Positions 12,454-24,959 of a DNA stretch of 64,000 bases are shown here, in pieces. The notes beneath the pieces are model-generated. The model was not told where the DNA came from, did not search any database, and was given only the letters and a program-made list of their open reading frames with translations. A program made the position numbers and the translations under genes. Position 1 is the first letter of the stretch. Every line of letters begins with the position of its first letter. The stretch covers positions 10,788,001-10,852,000 of the forward strand of contig NC_079516.1 of the NCBI RefSeq assembly GCF_000801105.2. Reading direction: 5' to 3'. Source of the stretch: Raphanus sativus (Eukaryota > Streptophyta > Magnoliopsida > Brassicales > Brassicaceae).

Positions 12454-12491
12454 AGCCCATAACCCCCATCAATTGTTTCAGAGAACCCTAA
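12454..12491 (+). promoter_or_regulatory. RPS2 promoter: site II-like TGGGCT and telo-box
   Basis: An inverted TGGGCT (read as agccca, 12454-12459) and a telo-box AACCCTAA (12484-12491) lie 65-102 bp upstream of the start codon. The telo-box plus TGGGCY combination is characteristic of plant ribosomal-protein promoters and drives co-ordinated expression in dividing cells. The assignment rests on motif and position only. Confidence 0.6.
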
Positions 12492-12555
12492 TCTTACGCC
12501 CACACATATATATTCCACACATTTGGTCCAAGATTAAGGTTCTACTTTATCGACA

Positions 12556-13753
12556 ATGGCTGAAAGAGGTGGAGAACGCGGCGCCGAGCGTGGCGGTGAC
12601 CGTGGCGGTTTCGGACGCGGATTCGGCGGTCGTGGCGGCGGCGGAAGAGGTGGTCCAAGAGGCCGTGGACGCCGTGCAGGCCGTCCCACCGAAGAAGAGA
12701 AATGGACACCAGTCACCAAGCTCGGTCGTCTCGTACGAGACGGTAAAATCAAGCAGCTAGAGCAGATCTATCTCCACTCTCTCCCCGTCAAGGAGTACCA
12801 AATCATAGACCTCCTCGTCGGACATTCGCTAAAAGACGAGGTTATGAAAATCATGCCTGTCCAGAAACAGACGAGAGCTGGTCAGAGGACGAGGTTCAAG
12901 GCCTTTGTCGTTGTCGGAGATGGTAATGGACATGTCGGGCTGGGAGTGAAGTGCTCGAAGGAGGTTGCGACTGCTATTAGAGGTGGGATTATTCTTGCGA
13001 AGCTGTCTGTGATTCCGGTGAGGAGAGGTTACTGGGGTAACAAGATCGGGAAGCCGCATACTGTTCCTTGTAAGGTTACGGGGAAGTGTGGTTCCGTTAC
13101 TGTGAGGATGGTTCCAGCTCCGAGAGGTGCTGGTATTGTGGCGGCTAGGGTTCCTAAGAAGGTTCTTCAGTTCGCTGGTATTGATGATGTCTTCACTTCC
13201 TCCAGAGGATCTACCAAAACCCTTGGAAACTTTGTTAAGGTCTGTTTCTCTTCTTAGTAGTGATTTAGTAATATTTAAGCGAATACGTTCTTGATTAGTA
13301 TAAATCATTTCTTAATCATCTTTGAGTGATTAATAATAGGTTTCATTTGAAACGATGTTGTATGTTTAGACTATATGATAAAGAATTCAAATTTTGTAAT
13401 TCTTGATCAACCTGAATCTGTAGTTACTGTATTTCTTACTGTGTCAATTACAATTTTTATACTAAAGAATATATCTTCTTTATAATGTTCATGTTAAATG
13501 CCTAAATTATTGATAAAAAAAAAGCCTAAATTGATGAACTATTATTGATTGATATTGGGTTTTGATGTTGTTTGTTGTTACCACCACGCAGGCTACATTT
13601 GATTGTCTACAGAAGACATATGGTTTCCTTACACCAGAGTTCTGGAAAGAGACGTCATTCAAGAAATCTCCATACCAAGAGTACACTGATTTCTTGTCTA
13701 GTAAGACTGATTCTGTGGCCAAGGTTATTACCGAGGTTGAAGACCAAGCTTAA
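12556..13753 (+). CDS. RPS2: Cytosolic 40S ribosomal protein S2 (uS5)
   Basis: Two exons, 12556..13239 and 13592..13753, encode 281 residues, close to the 284-285 of Arabidopsis RPS2. The N-terminus (residues 2-40) is an RGG-rich tail ([16 protein letters not shown]). The S5 double-stranded-RNA-binding domain follows ([19 protein letters not shown]). Next comes the S5 C-terminal domain ([19 protein letters not shown]). Exon 2 starts [18 protein letters not shown] and ends EVEDQA-stop. The intron is GT-AG and falls after codon 228. The product sits at the mRNA entry of the small subunit. The GC content is clearly higher than in the flanks, as expected for a highly expressed gene. The frame is intact and the gene looks functional. 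Antisense open frames across it are shadows. Confidence 0.97.
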
Positions 13754-14449
13754 AGATTGTACCGCCTTTATGAGTTTTGAGTATTATCAGTTTAAGACAT
13801 GGTTTTATTATAGGTTTGGTTGTTGCAAATGTTTTTCCCCTCGTATCTGCTTTGGCTAGAGATTTTGTTCGACATAACTATGATTGGTCTGTCATAATAC
13901 ACAATTTTCATGAATAGCTTTTTTTTTTTATTAATTTGGCTTTTTAGCGAATTTGTCTTTGTGCAACTTTCAGTTTTGGTATTTGTTCAATTGGAATATT
14001 GACGTGCACCAAGTGGTTGACAGATTATTGAGACGTAATCTCATTTAAAATTTGTGCACTGGCACATTTAGGTTTCGTGTTGCACTAAGTGGAAAAGATC
14101 AGAAACACAAACAAAGAGCTCTTTTGCTCTTCATTCTTTTGAGAAATAGCAAGAAAAATTTTAGTAACCTATACATTTTACATTTCTTCTTGCGGTATCT
14201 ATAACATCCTTAGCTTCTAACAAGAAGACTGTACATGCTCTAATGCTTTCCCTGGTTTAGTTTCAAACTGAAGAAAGTGATGAGTTCCGTATCAATTTAC
14301 AGTGAGTGAATATTCTCATTTACCATTGGCTCCTTTTGGAGCTGAGCCCTTGGGCAGAAAATTCTTCTGCGTATGCCACTTTGACGTAAAAGCCTAAGTG
14401 ATTGTACGAGCACCTAGCATCATTAATTACTTCCACCTCAGCAGACGGT
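13754..14449. other. Convergent 3' regions of RPS2 and RXW8
   Basis: No coding frame is supported. The two genes converge here, so the stretch must hold both 3' untranslated regions and polyadenylation signals. Boundaries cannot be set from sequence alone. Confidence 0.6.
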
Positions 14450-17400
14450 CTAGGTCCTCTTCGGGGTAAGATGCTCTGGTGAAGAAGCACTGGGACACGG
14501 CTTGTCTTCACGTTCTTGACCAGACTCACTGCCCTGATAGCCCCATAACTCTTTGGCTATGGCATCTCCTTCCTCTGTACAAAAAGGTAAAAAAAATGTA
14601 AATCTCTCATTATTTAATCAAAGTTGATCAAACAACTCTGAATGCAAACCTGGCTTCAATTTCTCTGGATCTGGTAACTCCTGACTCGCAAAAGGAGAAC
14701 TGCATTCACCTTTGCTCGATGATTTCTGAGTGTGTAATGGTATTTGCGAGTACATATTATGTAACTTTTTGTGTAACTCGTCCATCTTTCCTGCCATTTC
14801 ATCAGCTCTGTCCATGTCTATAAGCACCTGTAGAAAATATACATACTGATTTATCAAGCACCAACCGTAGTGGCAACATAAAAGGTTTCTGGGTACATCT
14901 GATCTTTAACCTGAGCGGGATGCTTATGGAAAATGGGCCCAAATCTGTGCCGGCAATACTCACTAAAAAGCAGAGTGAGAAGGATTAAGGGTATGGTGAA
15001 ACCCGAAGCAACAGTTGACAGTTTTAATCCGAAAAAACCCAAAGCTATAATCTGTGTCAAGATCAGTGAAAAAATTGTTGTGTTGTGAAAGATAGGCCAG
15101 TATTGTCCACCGCTTTCATACTTTGTGATATACACGTTGAGTATCTGCAAAATATAAGAAACAACTCTGGTAAGGCTAACTGTGACATTAATAATGTAAA
15201 AAGATATCAGAGAGAGAACGTATACCTGATTCTTGTATATCAAATATGCAAGGAAGAAGTATATCAACAAAAACGGCAGAATAAGTGGGGCTATGACTGA
15301 GTTGGTGAAACCCAGGAGCCCAAACAAAAGCAGCCTAGGAACTTCTGTATGGAATGGGAACCTAAGTGTTTCGTATGACTCATCCTTGTTCTTTGAAATA
15401 GCTTTTGCAACAAGATTCCATATAAGAGCCATAGGTTGCATTATTTCACAAGCTAAACTGGCCCAACCAGATGTGAAACAATAAGTCGTAAAGAAGCCAG
15501 CCTGCATATGTCAATGGTTGAAGCCATATTCAGAATTAATCATAAAAGATGAAACATGGCAATGCCCTAAAGCTATGGGAGAGCCCTAAAGAACACATAA
15601 AAAAGCTCAATCTAAAATTGAATATGATACATTGACCTCTATATATATATATATATTCCCTGGTATATGGTTTAAAACGAATATGTGTAACTCACCTGAG
15701 TCGGAACTGCTCTTGCGAGTTGTTCAGGTATGTCTCTAACACTAGAAAAAACATTCAGTTGCCTGATAACAGACCCGGATAAAATATTTACGAAGAACAC
15801 ATTCCAGATAGTAAAATATAAGACTTTGATGCAAGCACTCTTCTTTCTTATACTCCGCGAAATACTTCCCTCCAAAGTTGAAAAATACATCATCAATGGT
15901 GGAACGGCGTAGAAAAACAGAATCAAGATCACACTGGGTAAGTACCCTGTGATGACCTGGTTTATAAACTGCCTGCAAAATGGTTTGAATAACTTTAAGA
16001 AAAATAAACAAATCAAGAACATCAAATTCTCATGTATTCTATATGCTTTTCCGGAGGTCTATCTACTTTTTTTAATGGCAGTTTTAATATCATATGACCA
16101 GAAGAGTGAAAACAAAAAAAAACAATATATACTCACTTCTTCAAGATGCCTCTTAAAAAAGGAAATGCATGAGACAGATGCTCTAGTTGAGTCAGCCCTT
16201 GAATGAAGGCCACCGGAATAAGAAACACAAACATGAAGGCAACTGCACCAACGAGAGTTGCTATTCTCCGTATCCAAAGTTGTCGATAAGGTATGTTAAG
16301 GTTCCTCCAAAACACATCGTGAGGTTCTGGGGCTAAGTCTGTCACCCATAACATAGGATTTGATGATTGTAGAACCTCTGAAACTACAAGTGCATCGTAT
16401 CGTGTCTTGAAAAACACAAAAGCAGCTGGACGTTCCTGCAAATGAACAGAACATTTCAATGTAAGCTCTGCTACTTCTAAGATCAATGAAAGTTAGAAGA
16501 ATTCCTTACTTGCTCTGGTGTAGTCATACTCAACTCACCAAGCTCCATTCCTTTCACACTGTCACCCTCACTGGAGAGTTTGTGAAAAGAATTTGTGGCT
16601 GTAGGCCCTCCACAAAAGGTGCATGGAGTTAAACTCGGTTTACAATTGATTTCAGGAGCAACATGTTTTATACTCTGACACATCCTCTCCGCATCAAGCT
16701 GAAACAAAAATTGCGACACTAAAGGTCAAACAAGAACACACCATCCACATCATTCAACCCAAATTTCTAACTACTTCTGTTTTGATAACACATGCTGACA
16801 GATACCAACCACAGCATTAGAAATCATGAGCTATGAATGAAAGCGCTACAAACTGGACACAAAGAAATTCCTCAGGAAGAACTTTTTATACTCCAAAATT
16901 ATGCATAAAATTTACAGATCATTTACACTAAAGAGCAAGAACAGCTTTGTGAAAAACATTCTATCTGACAAAAGGTTAATCAAGAGGAACCATTTGGTGG
17001 GACAGACAATAAAAGAAAAAGACAAATGACTGGACCCAGGAGAATGCGTACCAGCAGTCTCTGAATGATGCCATTGTGGTAAACCATTTGGTGGGACATA
17101 TAGCTTGAGGAATAGTAATTTGTGAAGTATTTGCTCAGTGTGTCGCTGTAAGATTGGTCAGGAGACCATGGGATAGCACGGATAAGAACGGTAAATTGAC
17201 TTGGCTTTGAGGCAGTTCCGGTGATATGTCCAAGCCTCATTTTGGATATGGTCCTATAGTCCTACATTAAAACAAATTTCTAAGAGGAGGAAAGTGAAGT
17301 GAAAAGATGATAAAATGGCAAAGTGAACGAACACAACGATTTAAGTATGGATGAGATAAACCACAGTGGTCCTCACAAAGTAGAGAAGAAGACATGCTGC

Positions 17401-18059
17401 TGAGGTTATAATGTACAGTGCAAGACAATGAACCCACAGCCTGAGAATAACAAGAAAAAAACAATCAGCACTTTACATTCTTTGTGTGTATAGAGAATAA
17501 CGTTGAACTTTAGTTGCTCTCGCATAGAAAATGAAAACAGAGGTGAGCAGTTACCACTTTGAGCCCTCTTTTAGATTTTCAATGGTGAACACTTCGGATG
17601 ACTCCAAATGGATTTCCTTATGCACCGTGGGTTGGCCATAATAATTAACAGGAAGCACAAAAGCAATGCAAACAACAGCAGTGATGAAGAAGATACGAAT
17701 GCTGCAAGAAAGAAAGAAGAAAATAAAGAGGTAAGAAAAAGCAGTTGGGAGAGTAGTGTATATATTGTTTTGAGTAACCTGAAAATGACCATCCTGAGGA
17801 AAACAACAGCGTCGAGACCAGCAGCAGCTAACAACTCATCTTCACTAGTTTCCCATGCTTTGACAAGCCAACTTGGAGAAGGCACAAACCTCTCATACCA
17901 AAAGGGATCATAACGTCGAGCACCTCCACAGACAAGCCTTCTTCCGAAATAGACACAGTAATTGGCTGGCTGTTTCCTGAGTACGGAATAAAGTGAGAGA
18001 AGCACAATGCAGATCGAAATGTTGATTCCAGCAGATGTTAAAAGAGCTGCAATCTCCAT
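14450..18059 (-). CDS. RXW8: RXW8, OSCA/CSC1-like mechanosensitive channel-family protein (DUF221)
   Basis: Eleven coding exons in phase: 17779..18059, 17555..17701, 17377..17440, 17052..17261, 16510..16698, 16137..16435, 15696..15972, 15226..15501, 14911..15144, 14650..14827 and 14450..14574, giving 759 residues. The N-terminus (MEIAALLTSAGINISICIVL) starts the RSN1_TM segment. The cytosolic PHM7-type loop holds INCKPSL and CTFCGGPTATNSF. The 7TM DUF221 core runs from AFMFVFLIPVAFIQGL through INQVITGYLPSVILILFF and VPTQAGFFTTYCFTSGWASL to the acidic, hydrophilic tail. The family includes the osmosensing Ca2+-permeable OSCA channels. RXW8 itself has no proven transport activity that I know of. 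A 5'-UTR intron (about 18175-18687) is likely, because a GTAAGT donor and a TTTACAG acceptor are visible. The frame is intact. Confidence 0.95.
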
Positions 18060-18689
18060 CTCGCTCTCAGTTCGACCTCCTCTCCTCACTACTAATAGTT
18101 GCAGGCAGAGAAGAACTTCATAAACGGTATCAAGTCGATAGAAGATGAGGATCTTGATTAAATCCGTAAATGAACTGTAAAAAGACAGAAAAACAAGAAG
18201 CTTAGAGCTCATAGGATTTAAAAAAAAAAAAAAAACAATAGTTATATATCGCAACGTCAATTGCTAAGAGACTCATCACGCAACATATTTGCTGGACTTT
18301 ATAATTCATAAGCTTTTGCGATTTAATAAAGAAGATATAACGTTGATAAACAACAACAACAACATCAACTTTCAAAATCATAATCAGAACCTAAACTGAA
18401 CTTGCAGAAGAAGTAATGCTCTTAGATCCAAATATATTAAAAGTAAATCTCTTAATTCAATAATACTACCACATTTTCTTCCTTCTCCAGACTCAAAAAT
18501 CGAGTTTTTATCTAAATGGCGTAAACAACACAACACCATTTGAATAAGATAACCATATATTCGAGTAATTCCATAAATATCCTGATTCCAATAGAAGAAG
18601 ACGAACGAAAACGAATCACATCCAATGAGGAACCGATTCTTCCCTCCATATACAATACCAAAGAGAGAGATCTTCGCGGTGACTTACAT

Positions 18690-19494
18690 GGAGAAACGAG
18701 AAAGCTTTGTTTTGACTAGAGACAGATCAGGAACAGAGACGATTCAGAAACCCTAGGAATTCGCAGAGAAAATTGCTTTGCAATTCTAATCGCGCGAGGA
18801 GTTCGCGTTCCGTTCCAGTTCATATCTAACATGAAAACATATTTTAAATTATTTAAATTAAAAAAAAAAACGATAATATTATTATGCCACCCTGTGTGGC
18901 CGGTGTGAGACGGGTGCGACGATTACGCCACGTGTCAGCACTTATAATGGTTGAGGGATGAAGATCTGCTACTATGTGAGAGCGACCACTCTGTGGTCGA
19001 ACTTATGCTGACCGTTTGATTTTATTTGCGGTTAAGATGGGGAACACGTGTGTGTGTATTATATGATTAGTGTATTTATGGCGTGACGCTTTTTCTTCCA
19101 ACATTCGAATGTTTGTTGAAACATTTATGACTGGGAGAATAAGGAAAGGCGAGGGAATATTTTCATATGTTTTTTTTGGCTGTGTGTGGTATGCATGAAT
19201 TTATGACAAAGTTTCAATTTAATATTCCTTTTAACAGTTACTGAAAAAAACATAATCTTCTAAGATTAAATAGTAGTCGAATTTGAGTCGTTCCGAAGAG
19301 ATGTTATGTCTGGCTCAGAAATCTTTAACTTGTTTATTAGTAGAAATAACTATTTTTTGTTGTTGATTATGTATTTAAATCTCAGTAAATCTTTTATTGA
19401 TTAAAAATTTCCACCTTTAGTCTCTTTTTTTTGTCTAAACAGTGCGGATAAATTTCATTTTTATCACATTATTGAAATAATTAAGAGAAAAAAC
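18690..19494. other. RXW8 upstream region and intergenic DNA
   Basis: The first ~150 bp probably contain the RXW8 transcription start and promoter, with GC-rich patches such as gacgggtgcgacgattacgc at about 18910. No gene is seen. Confidence 0.5.
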
Positions 19495-19812
19495 CAAGAT
19501 ACCACCAAACCAAATTTTTGTCACAAATATAGCATCACAGCTACAAAAATAGCATCACAAGGAAGAAAATAATCAAAATAAGTTTTATTGAAGAGTAAAT
19601 ATGCATTTATAACTCTTGGTTTAATTAATTAATTTAAGACTTAGGGTTTAGAGTTAAGGGGTAGAGTTTTAGGAATGTGTTAAAATATTTAAAAACAAAA
19701 AATAAATATTAAAAGTTTCAAAACAAAAAAGTGCTATTTTGGTCATTTTATTTTTTGAATGCTATTTTGTGACAAAAACTTAAAAAGTGATATTTGAGAG
19801 AATTGTCCTATA
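19495..19812 (+). repeat. Dispersed repeat family A, copy 2
   Basis: Shows the block order 'atagcatcac', 'ggtttagagttaagggg', 'aaaacaaaaaagtgctattt', 'tggtcatttt' and 'tttgagagaattg'. It shares this order with copies at about 4030 and 40200. The 'gggtttagagttaaggggt' core resembles telomere-like motifs but is dispersed. Confidence 0.6.
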
Positions 19813-19914
19813 ATTAATCATATTTACTCTCATTAAAAATACATTTTCAAAATACATTTTTCATTAAAGGATTATATCACAATAAATAAATTGACTAATG
19901 TTACACTGCAAATG

Positions 19915-22440
19915 TAGAAAAGGAACTTGAATGCTCTCATAAATGGCAGGTCATTTCTAAAGCAGAAAAGAGTTTTCACCTGCAAAGATCTTCAGTTTCT
20001 TGGCTAGGCCTAGGAGATGCGAGTACCACCTACTAGATTAACTTCCACAAAGAGAGCGGCGAACCACATTCATTTCCTCATGGATGAGACTGGGGGAAAA
20101 TCAATAATCAGGATGTGATCGAGGAGCATTGTGTGGATTACTTCTCAAAGCTGTTGGGTGATTTTGTTTCAAGGCATCAATTTGACCAATCTGACCTTGA
20201 CTTACTCTTCGACTTCACCTGCTCTGAAGAGGAAAGTGATGGTTTTTGTAAGCAGTTTACACCACTTGAATTTAAAGATGCTTTCTTTACTCTACCTAGG
20301 AATAAGGCCAGCGGACCGGATGATTATACTTTCGAGGTTTTTTAAAGCAACATGGAGCATCATTGGCCCTGAGGTCTCTCAAGCTGTATCGAAATTTTTC
20401 TCGTCGGGCAGTCTCTTAAAACAATGGAATGCCACACGATGGTGTTGATTCCCAAGATCACTAATGCCTCATCTACAACCTATTTCAGGATTATATCTTG
20501 CTTGAATACAATTTATAAAGTGATTTTTAAGTTGATAGCATCGCGCCTAGAGTTATCATACCACATGTCATTTCTCAGTCTCAATCAGCATTTATGCCAT
20601 GCAGATTATTAGCAGAAAATGTACTGCTTGCTACTGATCTAGTGCAGGAGTACAACACAGCAAGTTCAACCTCTAGAGCTACGTTAAAAGTTGATCTCAA
20701 GAAGGCTTTTGACACTATCAGATGGTGTTTCATAATTGGGACCCTCAAGGCTCTTTCAATTCCACCTAGGTTCATCAGTTGAGTTTATCAATGCATCTCT
20801 ACAGCTTCCTTCACGAATAGTATCAGGCAAGGCGATCCAATTTCTCCCTACATTTTTGTTCTTGCTATGGAGGCTTTTTCTAGGCTTCCGCTCTCTCGGT
20901 TTGAAACCGGATTTATTGGGTTTCACCCGATGAAATCTGACCTCAAACTGACGCACCTCATGTTTGCAGACGACGTACGTAATGATATCTTTCTTCGGAA
21001 ATCCAAACTCTCTCCACAAAATATCTGACTGCCTTGACGACTTTGGCAGCTGGCCTGGTCTAAAGTTAAACAGAAATAAGACTGAGGTCTTCACATCTAG
21101 TTTTCTAGTTTGAATAATTCTGAATCCCTTGCTATCGCTAGCTATGGCTTCAACTCTGGTTCACTCCCAATCAGGTACATTGGCCTTCTGCACATGAGCC
21201 GGAAACTTCTAATCTTAGATTATGATCCTCTGTTTCAAAAACTAATCTCCAGGTTCCGAAGCTGGGCAGTGAAGTCACTAACCTTGCTGGAATACTATTG
21301 CTCCTGCGTACCGTGGTAACAAGAACTGTCAATTTCTGGATCTCGACATTCATGCTGCCAAAAGGGTGCATCCAGAAAATTGATTCGCTATGTTACAGGT
21401 TCCTCTGGTCAGGTAATATTGATGATTATAAATCAGCAAAATAGCTTGGACAACTTGTTTTTTATCTAAAGATGAAGGTGGCTTTGGGACTAAGAAGCTT
21501 CTCGGTTTGGAATAGAGTGTTGTTACTACTTTATTTCATCTTCTTATTATTCTCGGGAAGTAACTCTCTTTGAGTTTCTGGTATGATGTATGGACACCGA
21601 TGGGTTAGCTACTGCAGTACATCGGCCCTTCTGGACCTAGGGACCTGCGGATTCCCCTTTCGACCACTGTCTCAGAAGCTTGCAATTCAAACGTCTGGCT
21701 GGTTGCTCAACCACGTAGTCAAGCAGCTCCGGACGTTCATATCCACCTTACCACACTTGATCTGCATCTCTCTGAGACTCCTGACGAGTATGAATGGAGA
21801 GTTGAAGGAACCACATTCTCAGCCTACTCTTCTGCAGCTACATGGGAATGCTTGTGACCGAGATCAGAGAAGAAACCTTGGGTTGATTGTGTATGGTTCA
21901 AAGGTTTTGTTCCTAAAATTGCTTTTAATATGTGGATTGCAAACGCTGACATGTTGCTGACTAGAGTGAGGCTCTTTTCGTGGGGACTTCAAATTCCTAC
22001 AACTTGAGGTAACACTGAAACAAGGGATCACTTGCTACGAACTTTCACATTCAGTCGGAAGGTTTGGCAGCACGTTCTCATTCGGCTAAACCCGCCACTT
22101 CTTCCCTTTCGTGACTGGAATGAACTGCTCTCCTGGATCAGATCTTCAGTGGCTCAAATTCCTATCATTCTCCAAAAGGTAACTGTCCAGTCAACTGTTT
22201 ATCATATGTGGAAGTAGATAAACAATGTGTATCACAACAACAACATCATTGGACCAGTAGTGATTGTGAGGATGATATATAGAAAAGTCATGGATATAAT
22301 CTTGGCAAAGAAGGTTATGAAGCAATTTCTAAACTTCTTATCAAGTTGGATAATATAATCTGTAGGCTTTTTCGCATATTTGCTCTATCTTATTTTCTTT
22401 TCCTTTTTTGTTAAGATTTTGCTTAGAACAAATATGTGAA
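19915..22440 (+). mobile_element. Decayed LINE (L1-type) with RT and C-terminal remnants
   Basis: Plus-strand pieces occur in order across several frames: EEHCVDYFSKLLGDF (about 20115), RNKASGPDDYTFEVF (about 20300), VDLKKAFDTIRW (about 20690), a QGDPISPYIFVLAMEAF-like block (about 20825), FADDVRNDIFLRK (about 20965, RT catalytic FADD), SLPIRYIGLLH (about 21165) and VYHMWK plus the basic tail (about 22200-22340). This is the order of plant L1 RT, its thumb and the zf-RVT region. At least six frameshifts or stops are present. The 3' limit is set where a T-rich tail ends. Confidence 0.85.
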
Positions 22441-22640
22441 ATCTGAAGATCATTAATATGATATTAGCATTCTTAGCAAAAAAAATAGGAACATCATTAA
22501 TATGATATTAAATAAACTTTTCGAGTATTCCCTAGATTTTGCTTTTTGTAAAATCTGAAATCATTAATATGATATTAGCATTCTTAGCAAAAAGAAATAA
22601 AAATAAAGGAGCATAACATCAATGGAAAAATCAGAGCTTA
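22441..22640 (+). repeat. Local direct repeats downstream of the LINE
   Basis: A ~34-bp segment beginning 'atcattaatatgatattag' and ending in an A tract occurs at about 22449 and about 22560, with a shortened copy at about 22492. The repeat may be replication slippage or traces of earlier insertions. Confidence 0.7.
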
Positions 22641-23748
22641 ATATTGGATCAATAACAAGATTCATCTTGCATAAACAAAGTACTTGTGTAAACTCATATA
22701 CACAGTATATATGTAAACTATAAACTTACATCAAGTAACAATAAAAAACTGAGAGTGTGACATTACATTAAAACATACACAGACCCAAAACTGTAAATTC
22801 TTTTTGCTTTTTGTTTGGTCGTGTGCAGGTATAATATTTAATAACTAAACGAAGTATGCTTACCTTTGTATCTAAGACGTGGTTTGAGCTAGAATGAGAT
22901 CAGAATTCGTCAGAGTTCCCGAATCATCGTAATCGAGTTGCTCAAACTCTTGCAATATCCCATCAATATCTTCCTCATCAATCTTCCCCATTTCTTTCAG
23001 TTTATATAATATAAACTCCGCAGCTCTGCATAGCAAAAAACACACACAAAGATAAGAAAAAGCTAAATGAACCAAGATAAGATAATTTGTCTGATGTCTC
23101 ACACGATGACTCCATCTCCATCAAGATCAGCTGCTTCGAGATCATTGTTTGTGATTCTCCGTGTTAAAACCCATTTCACTAACTCTCTCTGTTTGGTTTC
23201 TGCATTTAGCTCAGCTACATAGAGTAAAAACTGAGCCAAACATATAGTACTCGTCAAGATCCAGAACACAGCGAAAAGACGTCCGGTTCCAGAGTTAAAG
23301 CTCCTATCGCCATAACCCAATGTTGTAACGGTGGAACAAACACAGTAGAAAGCTTCAATAACCGGCATTTTCTCAAACATTACGAGGAAAATCGTACCGA
23401 CAAGTACGAGAATTACAAGGACCAGAAATGTGACATAGCATTTGTGTCTCAACTTAGTATGCAACTCCTTGAGAATTTCTGTTGGACCAACTGTTTTGCG
23501 CAAATCGAAAGCCTTACCAAGCAAAGTCTCTTGCCTCTCCACTAAGTAATCTGCTGCTCGACTTAAAAGGTGACCCACGAGGACCATTCCCGAAAAGACA
23601 AACGCACAAGCAAGTAGCCTTGAGGTTGAACTACTAGGGACAAGATCACCATATCCAACGGTTGTCATTGTTACAACACAGAAATAGACGGCATCTAGCA
23701 CACCGTTGGTCTTATGACCGGATATCTGGTTTCTAACGAGGTAGAAAC

Positions 23749-23981
23749 TGATAGGTCTCAAAGACTTAAAAACAAAAACACAAAAGCTTACTGCAATTTT
23801 CTCTTTATCTCATTCACTAAGACTCACGTTTCTTTAATACACGGACACAATAACCACATAACTGCCAACTAACGTATTGAACAAGTAAGTGGGAGACACT
23901 ACGCCACTACGCCACTAGGCCACTTCTCTATATCCTCTTTGGCTAAATTGACACTGGTTTAATCTGGTTATGATCTTATCA
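23749..23981 (-). repeat. 3' LTR of the TRIM element (transcript orientation)
   Basis: Starts TG and ends CA. It contains a short tandem 'ccactacgccactacgccac' tract. Except for one missing C, it matches the other LTR. Confidence 0.95.
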
Positions 23982-23986
23982 ATACT

Positions 23987-24640
23987 TCACCCTCCAAAGA
24001 ACCTTGTCCTCAAGGTTCTTGAACCTCGTCCACGATCGAATGGCCGTTTTCTATTGATACAATCTCCGCATGCTAGAGACAAGACGACCTCCACACGACT
24101 ACAAAGCACATGTGATGAAAGTTGTAACCTCCACTGCAAGAAACAAGATCGAGGTAGAAGACCATGTTCCGGAGGATTTGAAGACGTAACTTCAGTTCTT
24201 GGCTTAGACGAGTTAGATCGGCTATGCACTCTTTGTTTTTTGGTCTGAGCAGTGGGATGTTGGCGTCTAGTTTGAATCGGCCGAGCTTGTTGGTGTTTAC
24301 GTGACGTTGCAGATCGTTTGAATGGTGAAGTCGCATGTCGACGAGATTCCTCACGAACCTGCGTATCCCTTGCTACCTCCACAATTTGTTTAGCCGGTTG
24401 GGTTGATCTCTTCACCCTTCTTACCGTCTTTGCCGTCTCCCTCTCCATCTTCCACGTCCTCATCTTCTTACTCCAACTAGCTGCCTGATCCTCCCAATAT
24501 TGTGCCATCTTCTTGAGCTCATCACGAAAAGCAACAAACTCCTTCTCCATGGCTGCTAGCAAAACCACCATTGATGGCTCACGAAAAAGAGCATAACACT
24601 CTTCATTCATGGTTTGTAAAGTATGGATTTGATACCACAA
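23987..24640 (-). CDS. Small open frame inside the TRIM element, unknown product
   Basis: An open frame of 217 codons runs from just after the primer-binding region almost to the purine tract. The N-terminal half is charged and probably helical (EKEFVAFRDELKKMAQYWED, SWSKKMRTWKMERETAKTV). The C-terminal half is basic and S/T/Q-rich. There is no zinc knuckle, protease or RT motif. It could be a gag remnant or simply an open frame. I do not recognise the family. Confidence 0.35.
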   Translation of the reverse strand: MWYQIHTLQTMNEECYALFREPSMVVLLAAMEKEFVAFRDELKKMAQYWEDQAASWSKKMRTWKMERETAKTVRRVKRSTQPAKQIVEVARDTQVREESRRHATSPFKRSATSRKHQQARPIQTRRQHPTAQTKKQRVHSRSNSSKPRTEVTSSNPPEHGLLPRSCFLQWRLQLSSHVLCSRVEVVLSLACGDCINRKRPFDRGRGSRTLRTRFFGG

Positions 24641-24711
24641 GTGTGGTCCGGATCAAAACCAAAATTTGCTTTGATGCCAATTAAGGTCCCTCTTCAAAGC
24701 TAAGAGATTTT

Positions 24712-24723
24712 GCTCTGATACCA
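24712..24723 (-). other. Primer-binding site for initiator tRNA-Met
   Basis: TGGTATCAGAGC on the minus strand is complementary to the 3' end of plant initiator tRNA-Met. Two related motifs follow downstream: TTGGCATCAAAGC (24668-24680) and TGGTATCAAA (24628-24637). Confidence 0.85.
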
Positions 24724-24725
24724 AA

Positions 24726-24959
24726 TGATAGGTCTCAAAGACTTAAAAACAAAAACACAAAAGCTTACTGCAATTTTCTCTTTATCTCATTCACTAAGAC
24801 TCACGTTTCTTTAATACACGGACACAATAACCACATAACTGCCAACTAACGTATTGAACAAGTAAGTGGGAGACCACTACGCCACTACGCCACTAGGCCA
24901 CTTCTCTATATCCTCTTTGGCTAAATTGACACTGGTTTAATCTGGTTATGATCTTATCA
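24726..24959 (-). repeat. 5' LTR of the TRIM element (transcript orientation)
   Basis: Adjacent to the tRNA-Met primer-binding site, so it is the upstream LTR for minus-strand transcription. Confidence 0.95.

Larger units (their letters stand above)
23749..24959 (-). mobile_element. TRIM-type (terminal-repeat in miniature) LTR retrotransposon inside TPK1
   Basis: LTRs at 23749-23981 (233 bp) and 24726-24959 (234 bp) differ by one indel. Both begin TGATAGG and end CTTATCA. The insertion is flanked by the 5-bp duplication GAAAC (23744-23748 and 24960-24964). A primer-binding site matching initiator tRNA-Met (TGGTATCAGAGC, minus strand) lies 2 bp inside the upstream LTR. A purine tract (GGAGGGTGAAGTAT) precedes the other LTR. 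Total length is 1211 bp. There is no pol, so it must be mobilised in trans. Near-identical LTRs indicate a very young insertion. Confidence 0.97.

Noticed and set aside
12829..13308. 159-codon antisense frame across RPS2
   Set aside because: Shadow of the GC-rich RPS2 coding exon; no domain and no splice logic.
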